Assembly: GCA_029817715.1 (NCBI GenBank)
Contig: JARUPY010000387.1
Coordinates: 1,426,001-1,490,000, forward strand
DNA length: 64,000 nt
From: Melastoma dodecandrum
Lineage: Eukaryota; Streptophyta; Magnoliopsida; Myrtales; Melastomataceae
Direction: 5' to 3'
The translations under genes and the position numbers were made by a program. This document shows, piece by piece, positions 52,901 through 64,000 of this stretch (positions are counted from its first letter, which is position 1; the number at the start of each line of letters is the position of its first letter). Under the pieces are notes generated by a model. The model searched no databases. It worked only from the letters and a program-made list of their open reading frames with translations, and was not told the DNA's origin.

Positions 52901-55900
52901 ATTAAAAATACGAGGAAGATGTCTTCTGCATGATATATTATTCCATTTGTAATAAATTAGAGGATGTCGGGTTGTCGTGCCATTAAACCAAAAAAAGGGG
53001 GATCGATCGATGTCCCCAATTCCCAATTTCTCTTTTTCGAAATGCATCGAGAAATCTTGACATTTCACAGAAAGGAAAGAAATGAGTATCAGTCTTTTAG
53101 TCCCAAAAACGTTCATCTGAATTACGTCCAGGTTTTGTTCTGGCTATGTTTGCGTGCGAAATAACAGTACACGTTTCGAAATAACACTAAGTTGCGATAT
53201 AAGCGTGAATGGAACTAAAATAACTGCGGCAGCCTGTTATCCACAACTGCTTTCACATGTTTGAATTCCAAAATTAAACCATAGGAGCTTGCAACTGCTT
53301 CCATCCCTCGACTAAACCTCCCTCCTTCGAGCCACCCCGTTTTCGTCTACTGAGCCGATACCATCGATTAGACTGGGACCATCGATTGGGCTAGGACCAT
53401 CGACAGGGCACATCTTATTGACTAACCAAATATCATCGATGGAGCCGATGCTTTGTGCCGACTCCCTGATCGACTGGCGCAAGTCCAAACTCATGGGGCC
53501 AAGCCCTCGCACCTAGGATTAGTTTACTACATAGACAGGCCAGCTCGACAAAACTACCGGCTTTTCTCATTAAGCAGAGTATACCTCACTGGAACGCGAC
53601 TCCCTGTTACACAAACATCGTGTGGGGTGGGGGGACGAAACGCTTGACTTCGACCGCTGGCCCCGTTCCGACCCGTGATCGTCCCCCAGGAACAAAAATA
53701 GTTAGTGAGAAAACGAACCGTGTCTCCGGTCCCAACCAGCATGATACAAAAGAACAATAATTAGATTGGATTAAATAAAAACTAACAAGAAAAAAAGTGG
53801 CCCCAGTTGTAAAAATTAGGGAGAAGAATCGTAGAGGGGGAGCAACCCTTCAAAATGCCGGCCTTTCACCTACTTTTTCAGGTGAATGGGTTTTCTAACA
53901 TGGCAACCTTGTCTGCACATGTTTGGCTGTTGAGCAATAAGTACGTTCTTCCTCCTAGATTTCGATCTGTTGAAATAGTATGTAGTTCCTTCATCGAAAG
54001 AAAACTAACGTCACCGGACATTATTACATGTTAACCGACTCGATTCGTACTGAATTTACACGTGGATCATCCTGCTTTGCATCGAGCACTATATTCTTTC
54101 CCTTTTCTTTTTGCTTTTGTTTCCCGATGATTTCGGAAAGAGAATATAGAGGAAATCGCGAATCATCGCCGTGAACGACACCCGGACCGGTGGGAAACGT
54201 AGTGGATACCCTTCCTCATGTAGTACCAAACAAATATGAGGATAGCTGTGAATGGACATTTTACTCCGGTGAAAAAAAAAACATGTCTTTTAACGAACTC
54301 TTCTTGATTATTAGTTCCAAATCAGTGTAACCAAGCGCGTAAGTAGTACAACCTCGTGTGGGGCCGGCAGAAATTTGTCCGCGGAAAGAAGCTACGGTTT
54401 GGAAATTAGTAAAACTATCTGTTCGCTTTCTGTGATGCTAATTTAATCGGAGTTTAGGGCTTTTCTTGCTATTACCTCCTATTTAGTTCAAGAACATTGA
54501 TGGAATGGCCTCCGTGTCCTAATCTTGTTCTGTAATTCCACCGACTCGTGCTCATGCTCGTAATTGATACACGTTGTGGATGGTCCATACATGGAATAAT
54601 CAGCATTTATTAGACTATACTGGTTGCCGGGCAATCCATCTCTCCAGATCACACTCAACTAATTATTTGATGTATTCAATGACTAAAGCTATAGGTGGGC
54701 AAACTCACACGAAATCGATATCCTAGGTGTTCCGTTCGCCGGAGATTTCCCTCGTTAAGCAATTCACATCCTTTGCGCAATCCAATAGACTAAACCAATC
54801 GTTATCGTAAGGAAATCCCTACTAGATGGGAAATCAAAAGTCAAGTCGATGCCATTCCGATCACTTAACTCGTAAAACTTCTGTGGGGCTGATGGCGATT
54901 CTCCTCCCGTAGATCGATCTGCAGAAAAGGCACTGGACCACGCAAATTGCTCGAGGATCACGATGCGTTTTGCACCTTTCATCCCCAAAGCCAAATTAAA
55001 TGTGTTGGGGACACTCCATTTTAAGTCCACCAAAAGACTATAATGGAAGGCATGGCTAATGCGTCTTTCTCTCGGCCTTGTCCGAACGCTTTCACGAAGA
55101 ACGTCCATTATTTCGGAGAATATGGCGTGTATTCGGCATCTCTTTTCAGTGGGGGAATCTTTGGCCACTCAATTTGGTGGTTTGTGGCAAAACCCTTTTG
55201 TGGCTTTTAGGTTCTTTGGAAAAATACCCCTTGGTCCCATTTACGAGTCTTGTCCATTTTCATCCTCCATCTTCCCTAGTTTTGTGTACTGGACGCCGAT
55301 CCTCTGTTCCGCATGGACGCGAACACTGAGCGTGTTCGACTGCCAAAAAATTACCGCAGATGCATATCCACGAGGGACTAACTACATTTTCGCTTCTCGG
55401 GTAGTTCGATTTCGCTTCGTATATCACACCTACAGATCCAAAAGAATCTCCACGAGGTTGTGATAGGAACAAAGACTTCTAATGAGGACTTGATGAGCTC
55501 CCCCCCCCCCCCAAATCAATAATCTTGACTAATTTCACCAAACACCTTAGCTTTTCCCAAGCATAATCGTTTCATACAGTTAAGAATTGATGAAATAAAA
55601 AAAACATTGCCCCCCTTCTTGATTGGTCCCAAGAACCCACAAAAATTAATGGTCACAAATCAGTTGGTGCCGAAGTTTTAAATTAATTTTCTGCAAACCA
55701 AGAACGAGAGATTCAATTTTCTCGAATAAAATAAAGGTTTCGGGCACAGAACGTCATCCCTAGTACTTCCAAGATGAATGAGTTAACAAATCATTAGCTT
55801 CCAAAACCATTTAGTAGTAGTTTAGTAATCCCAATCCACATCACAAGTTATTCATCCCAACCTTTCGCTTTCAACGCCCCTCGTATGCGTACACACACAT

Positions 55901-57400
55901 ATATACATTTTTTAATTCTATTTAAGGACGAAAAGCACGACGAGATATGTCCAACCCCACACCCTTTTTCTCCATAAGATTTTTTTTTTAATCTAAATTA
56001 ACCCATCCCTCTCTCGCCTTTTCCCTTCGTCCTTGGCTTCTCTGTTGTTTCTCCTCTTCTGCCTCCGGTTTGAGAGTGGTGTTGGCTTGGAGATATCGAG
56101 ATGAGAATTGTATCTTACACAAATGTCTCGTGACATGTTGGAATATTGTTTGTTGGAAATAAGAGTATAGTACCCGATGAACAACTCCACCAACTTCAAA
56201 ACGAAAGGGGGGGGGGGGGATTAAAAAGAAGGAATTGGGAGATGATTTTGATGTCGTTAGGATTAAGAGAGAAGGGAGAAGACTTTTCTTTCCTTTCTTT
56301 TGTATTTTTTTTCATGGGTAGAAATAGAAAATGCATGGTTTTAACTCTTGTTTGGATTTTGTTTTTCGATTTAATATAAAGGGGTTTGAGGATTGGGGGG
56401 GGTCCAAAATCGAGGTTGGCGTTTGTCAAATTGTGGGCCTCTCTCATCTTGTGGTGCAATTATACTTTTGGTGGTGGGGTGGGGGGATGTTCGTGCATAC
56501 ACTCAATTTGCACGACTTTGAGACACAAACTTTTCATAAAGGTTCAATTCACCCCTTGTTTCCCCTGTCCCTAAATTTAGTAGAAGTTTTTAGATAGATC
56601 AAAAGCTTCTGGAGGATCGGGAGGAACAAATCTAATGAAGCTAGCGAGAGTGAAGAGTGGTGAGAAACCCCAAAAACTCAGGGCGTGCCATAAATGCACT
56701 GTTAGAGAAGCCGTATAGATAGATAAGATAGATAGATGTCTATGGTTTGTGGAAGAAAACATCCCCCCTTACAATCCCCCCTCCCGGGAGAAGAAGGAGG
56801 TTTTCATTTATTTCCGAGAACGTAAAAAACCAAAAGAAGCACCAACGCATGCCATTTACCAGAGCATATGACACATGTTGGACCACAACTCTTTTTCTTT
56901 TTTCTTTAAAAATAATTGAAAAACCATTGTATTATGTTAGTGGTGACACGAGTCCCTAAGTCGTCCTCCTCCCCTCTTACATGATAACAGGGTTAGGGTT
57001 CCCCCCCGTCTGATGTCTTGGTAAAGTTCTTTCCAATTGCGGAAAGTCGGATTCTTAGATCGAAGACAGGGGTTGGTCTTGGAATTATGAGATTTCATCA
57101 GAAGCCCGAGTTTGGTTTTCCGAGAAATTCCATGTAAAGGAATGCCAACTGGGTGTGTGTTTGGTGGTGGTGTCCATGTAAAAAAATAAATAAATGTTCA
57201 TGGAGAAGGAATTCCCTCGTCCCCTCTGCACGTGCTTGCTTTCATCGGGCTTTTTTATTATTTCGAACTCGATCTTCAAGCTCGTCGTCTCGTTTGGGAC
57301 GATGTCACCACGATACACTTCTTCTTCTCCTCCTGCCTTCATCGAAATGCGAATTCAGTAATAGTCTTTTATTTTTATTTAGAGAATAAGGGAGAACTGC
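49933..57400. other. Gene-poor region, no recognised gene
   Basis: Only short ORFs without known domains. The longest, 54764-55168 (minus, 134 residues) and its opposite-strand partner 55059-55463, have no family I recognise. TGTTTGCGTGCGAAAT near 53147 faintly resembles the LTR end at 25510. A possible promoter-like stretch (CTTATATTAAGAG near 51903, then CCCTAACCCTAAC) precedes no evident gene. Mononucleotide runs of C (55501) and G (56203) occur. No retrotransposon protein is seen here. Confidence 0.5.
53360..53413. repeat. Short minisatellite, three 18-bp units
   Basis: ACCATCGATTAGACTGGG, ACCATCGATTGGGCTAGG and ACCATCGACAGGGCACAT follow each other, with further ATCATCGATGGAGCCGAT nearby. 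Confidence 0.7.
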
Positions 57401-59673
57401 AGGACTAGTGGCTAGACCTTCGTAGGTCCACGGGTGGGGGGGGGGGGGGGGGGGGAACAGAGCAAAGTCATTGGACCACGCTACGAGAGTGAAAGAGAGA
57501 TGTAAGAAATTTGCATAGTTTCGTATCATACAACAGTGGAGAAAAAGTACATGCAAAATTCGGGAAAAGACTAACACCACCACTCACTCCCAACTCCCAC
57601 AGCAGTAACTATTCTATAAATATAGTTAAGAAATAATAACAACAACAAATAAGTAAATAAATAAATGAAAACACCAGAGTTTCCTAATCCATTAGTATAT
57701 GCTACGAAGGAGCATCATGGGTTGTTGGTAGGAAAATCTAAGTCTTCAAGTGATTGTTTTTGTTAGTGTACATCGGAGAGGGGCATCGTTTTCCTTAGAG
57801 TGACTGGACTGAAGAGTGGGGAAAAAGAAGAAACAACTGAGAGTGTGAGATAAGATTGAAAGGAATGGATAAGGGAAGTAAAGGAGGGAGGGCCGACGAT
57901 CTCTTTAAAAATTTGGACTCGGATTTTAAAAGGGTCTTCCTTTTTTTGTTATTTGGGATACAAATGATTTGATTGCCTCACTCCACAACAACACTACTAG
58001 ATGAACGAGCGCGCGCCGATACCTCCGCCGAGACTACGATATGAAGAGATAGCAAAAGTCACCAGCACCGACGTGACGAAAGGCTGGGGGGCTCCGGACC
58101 GGAGGAAGGGCTGGAGCTGGTGTGGGAATTTAGCATATACACCACTTCCACCAACAACAATGGAAGAAATAATTGGAAGAGAGAGAGAGAGAGGAAATGG
58201 GGTGGGGGAGTTGGAGGAATTTAATCTGAGGAAGAGGAGGAGGAGAGAAATTTGATTGGATGGAGATGATGGACCACCTCACCTCATCTCATCTCTTTTT
58301 TTTTTTTTGTAAAAATACAAACACACACAACAGTCCCATATTTTGGGGAACATTGTAATGAGGGAGGGAGGAGGAGGGGGGCATCTAATTCCCTCTCCTT
58401 CAACCACCTTTTGTACCTTCCCTTCAATTATACATCACCCCTTTCACTGGCCAAGGGAGGGCCATCTCCTCTCCCTCGCTCAGCCTCTTGTTCTTCTTCT
58501 TCTTGTTGTTGTGATCAGGAGGTGGAGGTGGAGGTAGAGGAGAGGCTTTATTTTTCTTCCAGAGAAGCAAAAAGTACCAAGGAAAAGTCTGACAACCTCT
58601 TCCCTCCCTCCCTACCCTTGTCTTTACCCTCCCACAAGACAGCCAAATGGAAGACATCGATTCGATCCCAACTCCTGTTTTCTCTCTGGCAGCAGGAGAG
58701 CATCATCAAACAGGAGTTCCAAACCCATAACAAAAAAACACCCATCTGAAAAAGCTTACAACAACTCTTACTTCCTACAAAAGAGTTCCCTCGGGATATG
58801 TACCCTACAAAGATCTCCTGTCCCACCCCCCCCCCCTCCCTCTCCAACCCTTCACTTTTTTACAATCCTCTTAAACAGTAGTATTTAAGGGTTTAATGAT
58901 AAGAATGTCATCATGCTCAAATCAAGATTTCTTCCCACAAAAAAAGGGGTGGAGTAACCGGCCTGAGACCTCCCCAATTTGTGTCGCCATGGAGTCCCAA
59001 ACTCTACCATTCAAAATTGGTCAGAAAATGGAGAAATAAAACATCCCTCAATGGACACACAAAATTCTTTATTTATATTAATTTCTCCAATTTGTTTATT
59101 TAGGGATGAAAGTAATAGAGTTGTGTGTGTGCGTGTGTGTTTTTTTTTATCATGCAAAAAAGAAGTCTATTTTGGACGCATTAAATGTCTTCTTTTGCTT
59201 GACTACCTCCACCACAAAAAAGAAAAAAAAAGATATATTAGAAACTAGGGACACCGAAACAAATAAAACTTATAATAAATTTCAAATGAGATTAAATTAA
59301 TTTAGGGGGTTATCTTAGGAGACATCATCCTCCCTCCCTCCTCAATCAATCAATCAATCAATTCCCAACCCTCCTTCCCTTACATCCTCCTCGTTTTGGG
59401 ATCACTTCTTTCTTCTTCTTCCTCTTCCTCTTCCCAGGCTGCTTGCTTTCTGTTGTCGGTTGTTCTCTTCCTCCTCCTCCTCACAAGATTAAAAAACCTT
59501 TCGTCCTTTCGCGTGGTGTTCCCGACAAGCTCTCTCCCTTTTCTTACATGGGGTTTGAACGGAACTCGAAAAGATCCCTACTTTCTCAGTAAAGTTTTCT
59601 CCTCTCCTTTTTTTCCTTTTATTGAACTCGGAGAAAGAGGAGGAGAGGGGATTGTAGGGTTAACTTCTCCCAT
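57401..59673 (+). promoter_or_regulatory. Upstream region and CT-rich leader of the BELL gene
   Basis: Includes a run of 20 G (57436-57455), GA-rich and CT-rich tracts, an (AATC)n run near 59343 and a TTCTTCTTCC-rich stretch just before the start codon. No gene-like ORF. The leader probably begins after about 59300; no TATA is assigned with confidence. Confidence 0.4.
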
Positions 59674-62487
59674 ATGTCATGCATGGAGAGAGAACTGTGC
59701 GGCGGCAGCGATGACAAGGTGAGGGCTAGCACGGTGATCTCCTCGTCCTCTTCAGGTTTCGGGTACTCCGATCACCTCTCCCCGACTCCCGGCTCCCCCG
59801 TCCAGCATCCCCAGCTCGTGGCGGCAACTGCTGCTATGTGCTCTTCCTACGATTCAGGGTCCGAGATCTTTCACCTCGCGTCCGGCATCAACCTCATTGG
59901 TTTCCCGAAGAACAGCCCTCACCACATCCCCGGACTCAGCAACAGGGATGATGATGTGGGAGCCATCGCATGGACCCACCACCACCAACACCATCCGCAT
60001 AACTACCTCATGGCGCCTCCGCCCTTGATGGTTGGTGGTGAGGCCGACGATGGGGAGGACCACTCGCTCAGGTGCGCGGTGTTTCCCTGCGAGAGGAACG
60101 AGAGGCCGAGCCAGGGACTCTCGCTGTCTCTATCCTCGACGAACCCTTCGGGGATCAGGCTTCAGTCGTTCGAGCTGAGGCAAGCAGACGGCCCAAGCCA
60201 CCAGAACCACGGCCCCCAGTTCGACGACCAAAGGAGTGATTCGTTTTATGGTAAATCGATCCAGCCGCAGCAGATGTCCCCAGGACAGTTGCCTCTTAGG
60301 AACTCCAAGTTCCTCGCCCCCGCTCAGGAGCTGCTCAACGAGCTCTGCAGCCTAGGGAGCAACGACTATGATGCAAAGAGGCCAAAGGGTCAAAAGGGTA
60401 GCAAAGGCCAGGAAGACGAAAAGAGGAACGGATCGGCGGCATCGTCTTCAAAGCAGGAGCAGTCTCTACAATCGCTCGAGCTCGTCGAACTGCAGAGGAG
60501 GAAGGCGAAGCTCCTGGCGATGCTCGAAGAGGTATCACCTGGTTTCCTTTTTTTTTTTTTTGCTTTTAACGAAGTAAAGCTAAAATCAAACGTACGTTCT
60601 CGTCTATTGTCCTTTCGGAGGTTTCCCTGTAAGAAAGGGAAATGGTGGTCAGGTGAATGCAAACTTCCAAACTTTTACTTTGGATTTTTGGGTTTGGGAA
60701 ATTTCCTCCCCCACCTCCTCACTGATTGATCAAAAGGCAATGCCCACCAAATATGTTTCGATTGCGGGCCTTCACCACCACCACCACCACCATTGATTGC
60801 CAGCAATATCCCACCCCACATCGGGACAAAACCCTCCTCTGTTTCCTCCCACATCAGGGTTTTGTTCTTCCGCCGACTGTTACATTACCCCGGTTTCGCA
60901 GGTGGATCGGCGGTACAGGCACTACTGCAACCAGATGAAGGCAGTGGTGACCTCCTTCGAGTCGGTGGCCGGGGTCGGGTCTGCCACAGTCTACTCCTCC
61001 TTCGCCTCCAAGGCCATGTCGAGGCACTTCAGGTGCCTTAGGGACGGGATAGTGGGTCAGCTCCAGGTGACGAGGAAGGCCATGGGGGAGAAGGACACGG
61101 CGGCTCCCGGCACGACCAAAGGGGAGACCCCAAGGCTTAGGATTATCGACCAGGCCTTACGGCAGCAACGCGCCTTCCAGCAGATGACCATGATGGAGAA
61201 CCATCCCTGGCGTCCCCAGCGTGGCCTCCCCGAGAGATCCGTCTCCGTGCTCCGCGCCTGGCTATTCGAACACTTCCTTCACCCGTAAGTCGCTCCTTGT
61301 AGTAAAAATCATTTAGCTCTTATCACATGCTGTGTCAAGAAATCATTTTGATCACACCCATAACCTTAAAACGCTGGTTCTAAAAATCTTTCAATCGAAA
61401 TCGTTGAATCTCGTTTCGTGCATCTTTGAGGTGTTGGAGTTATGATGATGAAATGGACGATGGGATGCAGGTATCCAAGCGATGTTGATAAGCATATTTT
61501 GGCCCGCCAAACTGGTCTATCGAGGAGCCAGGCATGTCACCATCTTCTACCTTCTCCCCACAAAGCTAAATTTATTTCGATTTATTTGGGGCGTTCCTTT
61601 TCCCATATTCCCATGGTTTTCTTATATATATATATATATATAGTTTATGTTCCCGATGGATGGAATTATCTCATGAGCATCCCCCGTTTACTATGAATAG
61701 GACACGACCGATTTTCTATTTGGATTTTTTTTCCATGACTACAAAATCTAGCGGGTACTGTTCGTGTCGTGATGGGTTAATTATTTAATTGTTTGTTGAT
61801 GTGGTTGATTAGGTGTCCAATTGGTTTATTAATGCGAGGGTGAGGCTGTGGAAGCCCATGGTTGAAGAGATGTACATGGAAGAAACAAAGGAGCACGACA
61901 ACTTGCTGGATGGTGTGGTTAGCCCTTCCGATATCGACGAAAGCGGCCACCCGGGTAGCCTAAACTCTCTCCTACTCCCACACATGGAGGATCAGAGGCC
62001 ATCGTCTGACCAGCTCGTGCGTATTGACTCGGAGTGCCTCTCATCGATTATCTCCGGTCCCGACCCTAAGGCCGACGGCCGCCACCACCACCTCCACCTG
62101 TCTAGGGCAGGTATCAGAAACCCTAACGCAACCCATCACCACCACCACCTCATGCAGCCCCCAAACCAGTGGATGGAGCTCGACCTCGCCTCGTACAACC
62201 AGAACACAGCAGCAGCAGCTGTCGCGTACGATAACATGGGCACGAACTTCGGAGGGGGTGGGGTTTCGCTGACATTGGGGCTACAGCAACACAGAGGCGG
62301 CCATCACCAAGGGGTAAGCCTGGCGTTCTCGCCAGTGACAGCGGTCCAGGGGTCGCTGTTCTACCCTAGGGAGCAGATTGAGGACTGCCACCCGGTCGTC
62401 CAATATTCGATCCTCGACGGGGAGGGGCAGAATCTCCCGTACCGGAACCTGATGGGCACGCAGTTGCTCCGCGACCTGGCCGGGTGA
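59674..62487 (+). CDS. BEL1-like homeodomain (BELL, TALE class) transcription factor, four exons
   Basis: Exons: 59674-60531, 60902-61284, 61471-61531, 61813-62487; predicted 658 residues (ATG 59683 is an alternative start). Exon 1 has a ZIBEL-like GLSLSLSS (148-155), the SKY box [13 protein letters not shown] (211-223) and the start of the BELL domain ([19 protein letters not shown]). Exon 2 completes BELL ([20 protein letters not shown]...) and begins the homeodomain ([20 protein letters not shown]). Exon 3 is the 61-nt TALE-homeodomain exon ([20 protein letters not shown]). Exon 4 gives [20 protein letters not shown] and a second ZIBEL motif VSLTLGL near the C-terminus. BELL proteins pair with KNOX partners through SKY/BELL and bind TGAC sites in meristem and organ-boundary control. 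The third intron begins GC, not GT. A PNY/PNF (BLH8/9) affinity is possible but unproven. Confidence 0.93.
61623..61642. repeat. (TA)n microsatellite in BELL intron 3
   Basis: Ten TA units within the intron between the two homeodomain exons. Confidence 0.85.
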
Positions 62488-64000
62488 TGCCACGCGACCA
62501 TCCGGAAGATCACCGAAACCTAGGTATAGGTGAAATGCTCTCTATACATATACAAAATATCTATATATTTTAAAAATCTCCCTCCCTACAAGTACAGATA
62601 TATCTATCTATATATATCTACGAGTATTGTACCCAATCGGGGTTTAGGTAGAAATGAGGCGGGTTTTCTCGACTTTTGTTCATATTGATTAGTAAGATTT
62701 CGAAACTATCTTCTTGCATTACTTCATTACTATTTTTTGGTAAATTCAACCTCAACTTCAACAACATCACAAGAAAAGCTAATCTGGTTTTTAGCTTCTC
62801 AAATTCACTTTAGGAAAAAAGATATTTTTGCAAAACTTGCAGTTGGAATCCACGAGGAGGCTTAGATATTTTTTTCTTTAGGTTTTCTTTCGGTTCGTGT
62901 TGATATTCTTCTTTTTTTTTGGCTTAGATCGAGACAATTCTTTAGGACACGACCAATTGCGTTTTATCACCACACCTTGAAGATGGGCAGTGGTCCAATC
63001 CATTTTTTGTGAACGAGCAGCACACGATATTTCATTTTGCCTTAGGTAAAAGAATTACGAGATTCCCGGACCTAAAAAAGATTATTTAGGAGACTAATTG
63101 AACGTGCGTGACATATTAACGTACGCGTCGCGTAATCGTGTTTGCTTTACTATACATGAGATATATGAATTTATGCCCTCCACCCCACTTTGGACCGTCT
63201 GCGATGCTTTTACCAATGGAAAGTTATGGACTTCAGTGGCTTCCTCCTTTACTTTTACCTTTCATCGTTAAGACATATGCCTTTTCGTGACACACACACT
63301 TGGGTTGGGGCCACAGTTTCCTTTTCTTTCCTTTTTACTATTATTTCATGGGGAGGGTTCTCAGATTTGTCTTGCTCTTTGCCCTCCTTTTTGTTTGTCG
63401 GACAAGCCGATTTGCAAACATGAATTAAGATAAACATAATATATTAACAATTGGGGCATTTCATGTTTTCTTCTTACGCCATCCTTTTGCGACAAGTTCA
63501 GCTAAAAGTATATCCCTCTTTTGTATTGTCGATAGCCTCTTGAGTTAACAAAGAGTTGATAAAAATACAGGGGAGACGCAGTATCGATATCAAAGCACCG
63601 ATTTGTATCGAAAGCCCGTAGGGTGGTCACCATGAAACTCCCCTAATCCTCTTGGTTTCGAGTGAGAATAAACGAGAGTACTCTTTTTCTTCTTCTTCTT
63701 TGTTCGATGCTGTCGAATTGGTTCCTTTTGCTTTCTCTTGTAATATGCGCGTCGCCCACATACGAACCAACCCGGACTTTAAAGGAATGGTGTTAACAAA
63801 ACGACCGATATTTTACAGGAGGGGGGAGAGGACATTGAAGACTGCAAACTTGAAATGATCGTGGCATGGTGACGATCTGAGTTGACAATTATGGGTACGG
63901 AAAGCCCACGATGATTTGGGCTTCGGCCCAGGTCAGGGCCTCCGGGATGGCCCAACAAGGGAAACAAAATGCGCTCACCCTAGATGGGATGGTGGAGTTC
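62488..64000. other. 3' flank of the BELL gene, no further gene seen
   Basis: AT-rich with TATATATCTA repeats near 62600. Short ORFs (63190-63423, 63652-63858) have no recognisable domain. TTGGGCTTCGGCCCA at about 63917-63931 is a near-palindrome with no assigned meaning. Confidence 0.5.

Noticed and set aside
54764..55463. Opposite-strand ORFs of 134 residues each
   Set aside because: No recognisable domain, overlapping on both strands, AT-balanced non-coding surroundings; listed only as part of the gene-poor region.

Overview
The window is nuclear DNA of a flowering plant. Evidence: GT-AG introned genes, plant-only families (BEL1-like homeodomain, CCT-domain, DIR1-like lipid transfer protein, XTNX-type TIR-NBS, plant PLAC8), Tat-lineage Ty3/gypsy and copia retrotransposons, and CT-rich 5' leaders. 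The sequence does not identify the species. Coordinates of multi-exon genes are my own splice reading, without transcript support.

Layout. (1) 1-5.5 kb: decayed Tat-type Ty3/gypsy pol on the plus strand, followed by a plant-mobile-domain (PMD) gene on the opposite strand. (2) 7.2-15.2 kb: gene debris on the minus strand. It holds a CLASSY-like (SNF2, RNA-directed DNA methylation) fragment duplicated as a 358-bp-arm inverted repeat, then a broken M1 aminopeptidase (PepN-like) gene. The latter is split by a copia element, which is itself split by a solo LTR with a perfect 5-bp target duplication. (3) 17.6-18.1 kb: a 568-bp, almost wholly palindromic element made of TTAGTAA/TTACTAA words. (4) 19.7-22.7 kb: an intact single-exon XTNX TIR-NBS gene. 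(5) 25-40 kb: three near-identical DIR1-like LTP genes (24969, 37141, 39516) in a segmental duplication. Its spacers are filled by a second Tat element in the opposite orientation, a 2.8-kb insertion and a solo LTR. (6) 40.1 kb: a beta-adaptin fragment. (7) 42.4-48.3 kb: a CCT-domain gene divergent from two tandem PLAC8-family genes. (8) 49.4-49.9 kb: a BRH1/RHA2-like RING-H2 E3 gene. (9) 49.9-59.7 kb: about 9.7 kb with no recognisable gene. (10) 59.7-62.5 kb: an intact BEL1-like homeodomain gene.

The eight intact genes (XTNX, three LTPs, CCT, two PLAC8, RING-H2) plus the BELL gene do not form one pathway. XTNX, DIR1-like and RING-H2 families have defence or stress associations; the CCT and BELL families act in development and light response. 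The most unusual content is the transposon-linked material. Two independent Tat elements, in opposite orientations, both carry a PMD gene antisense to pol with introns spliced on the antisense strand. Separately, a fragment of a gene of the siRNA machinery (CLASSY) is arranged as a long hairpin.
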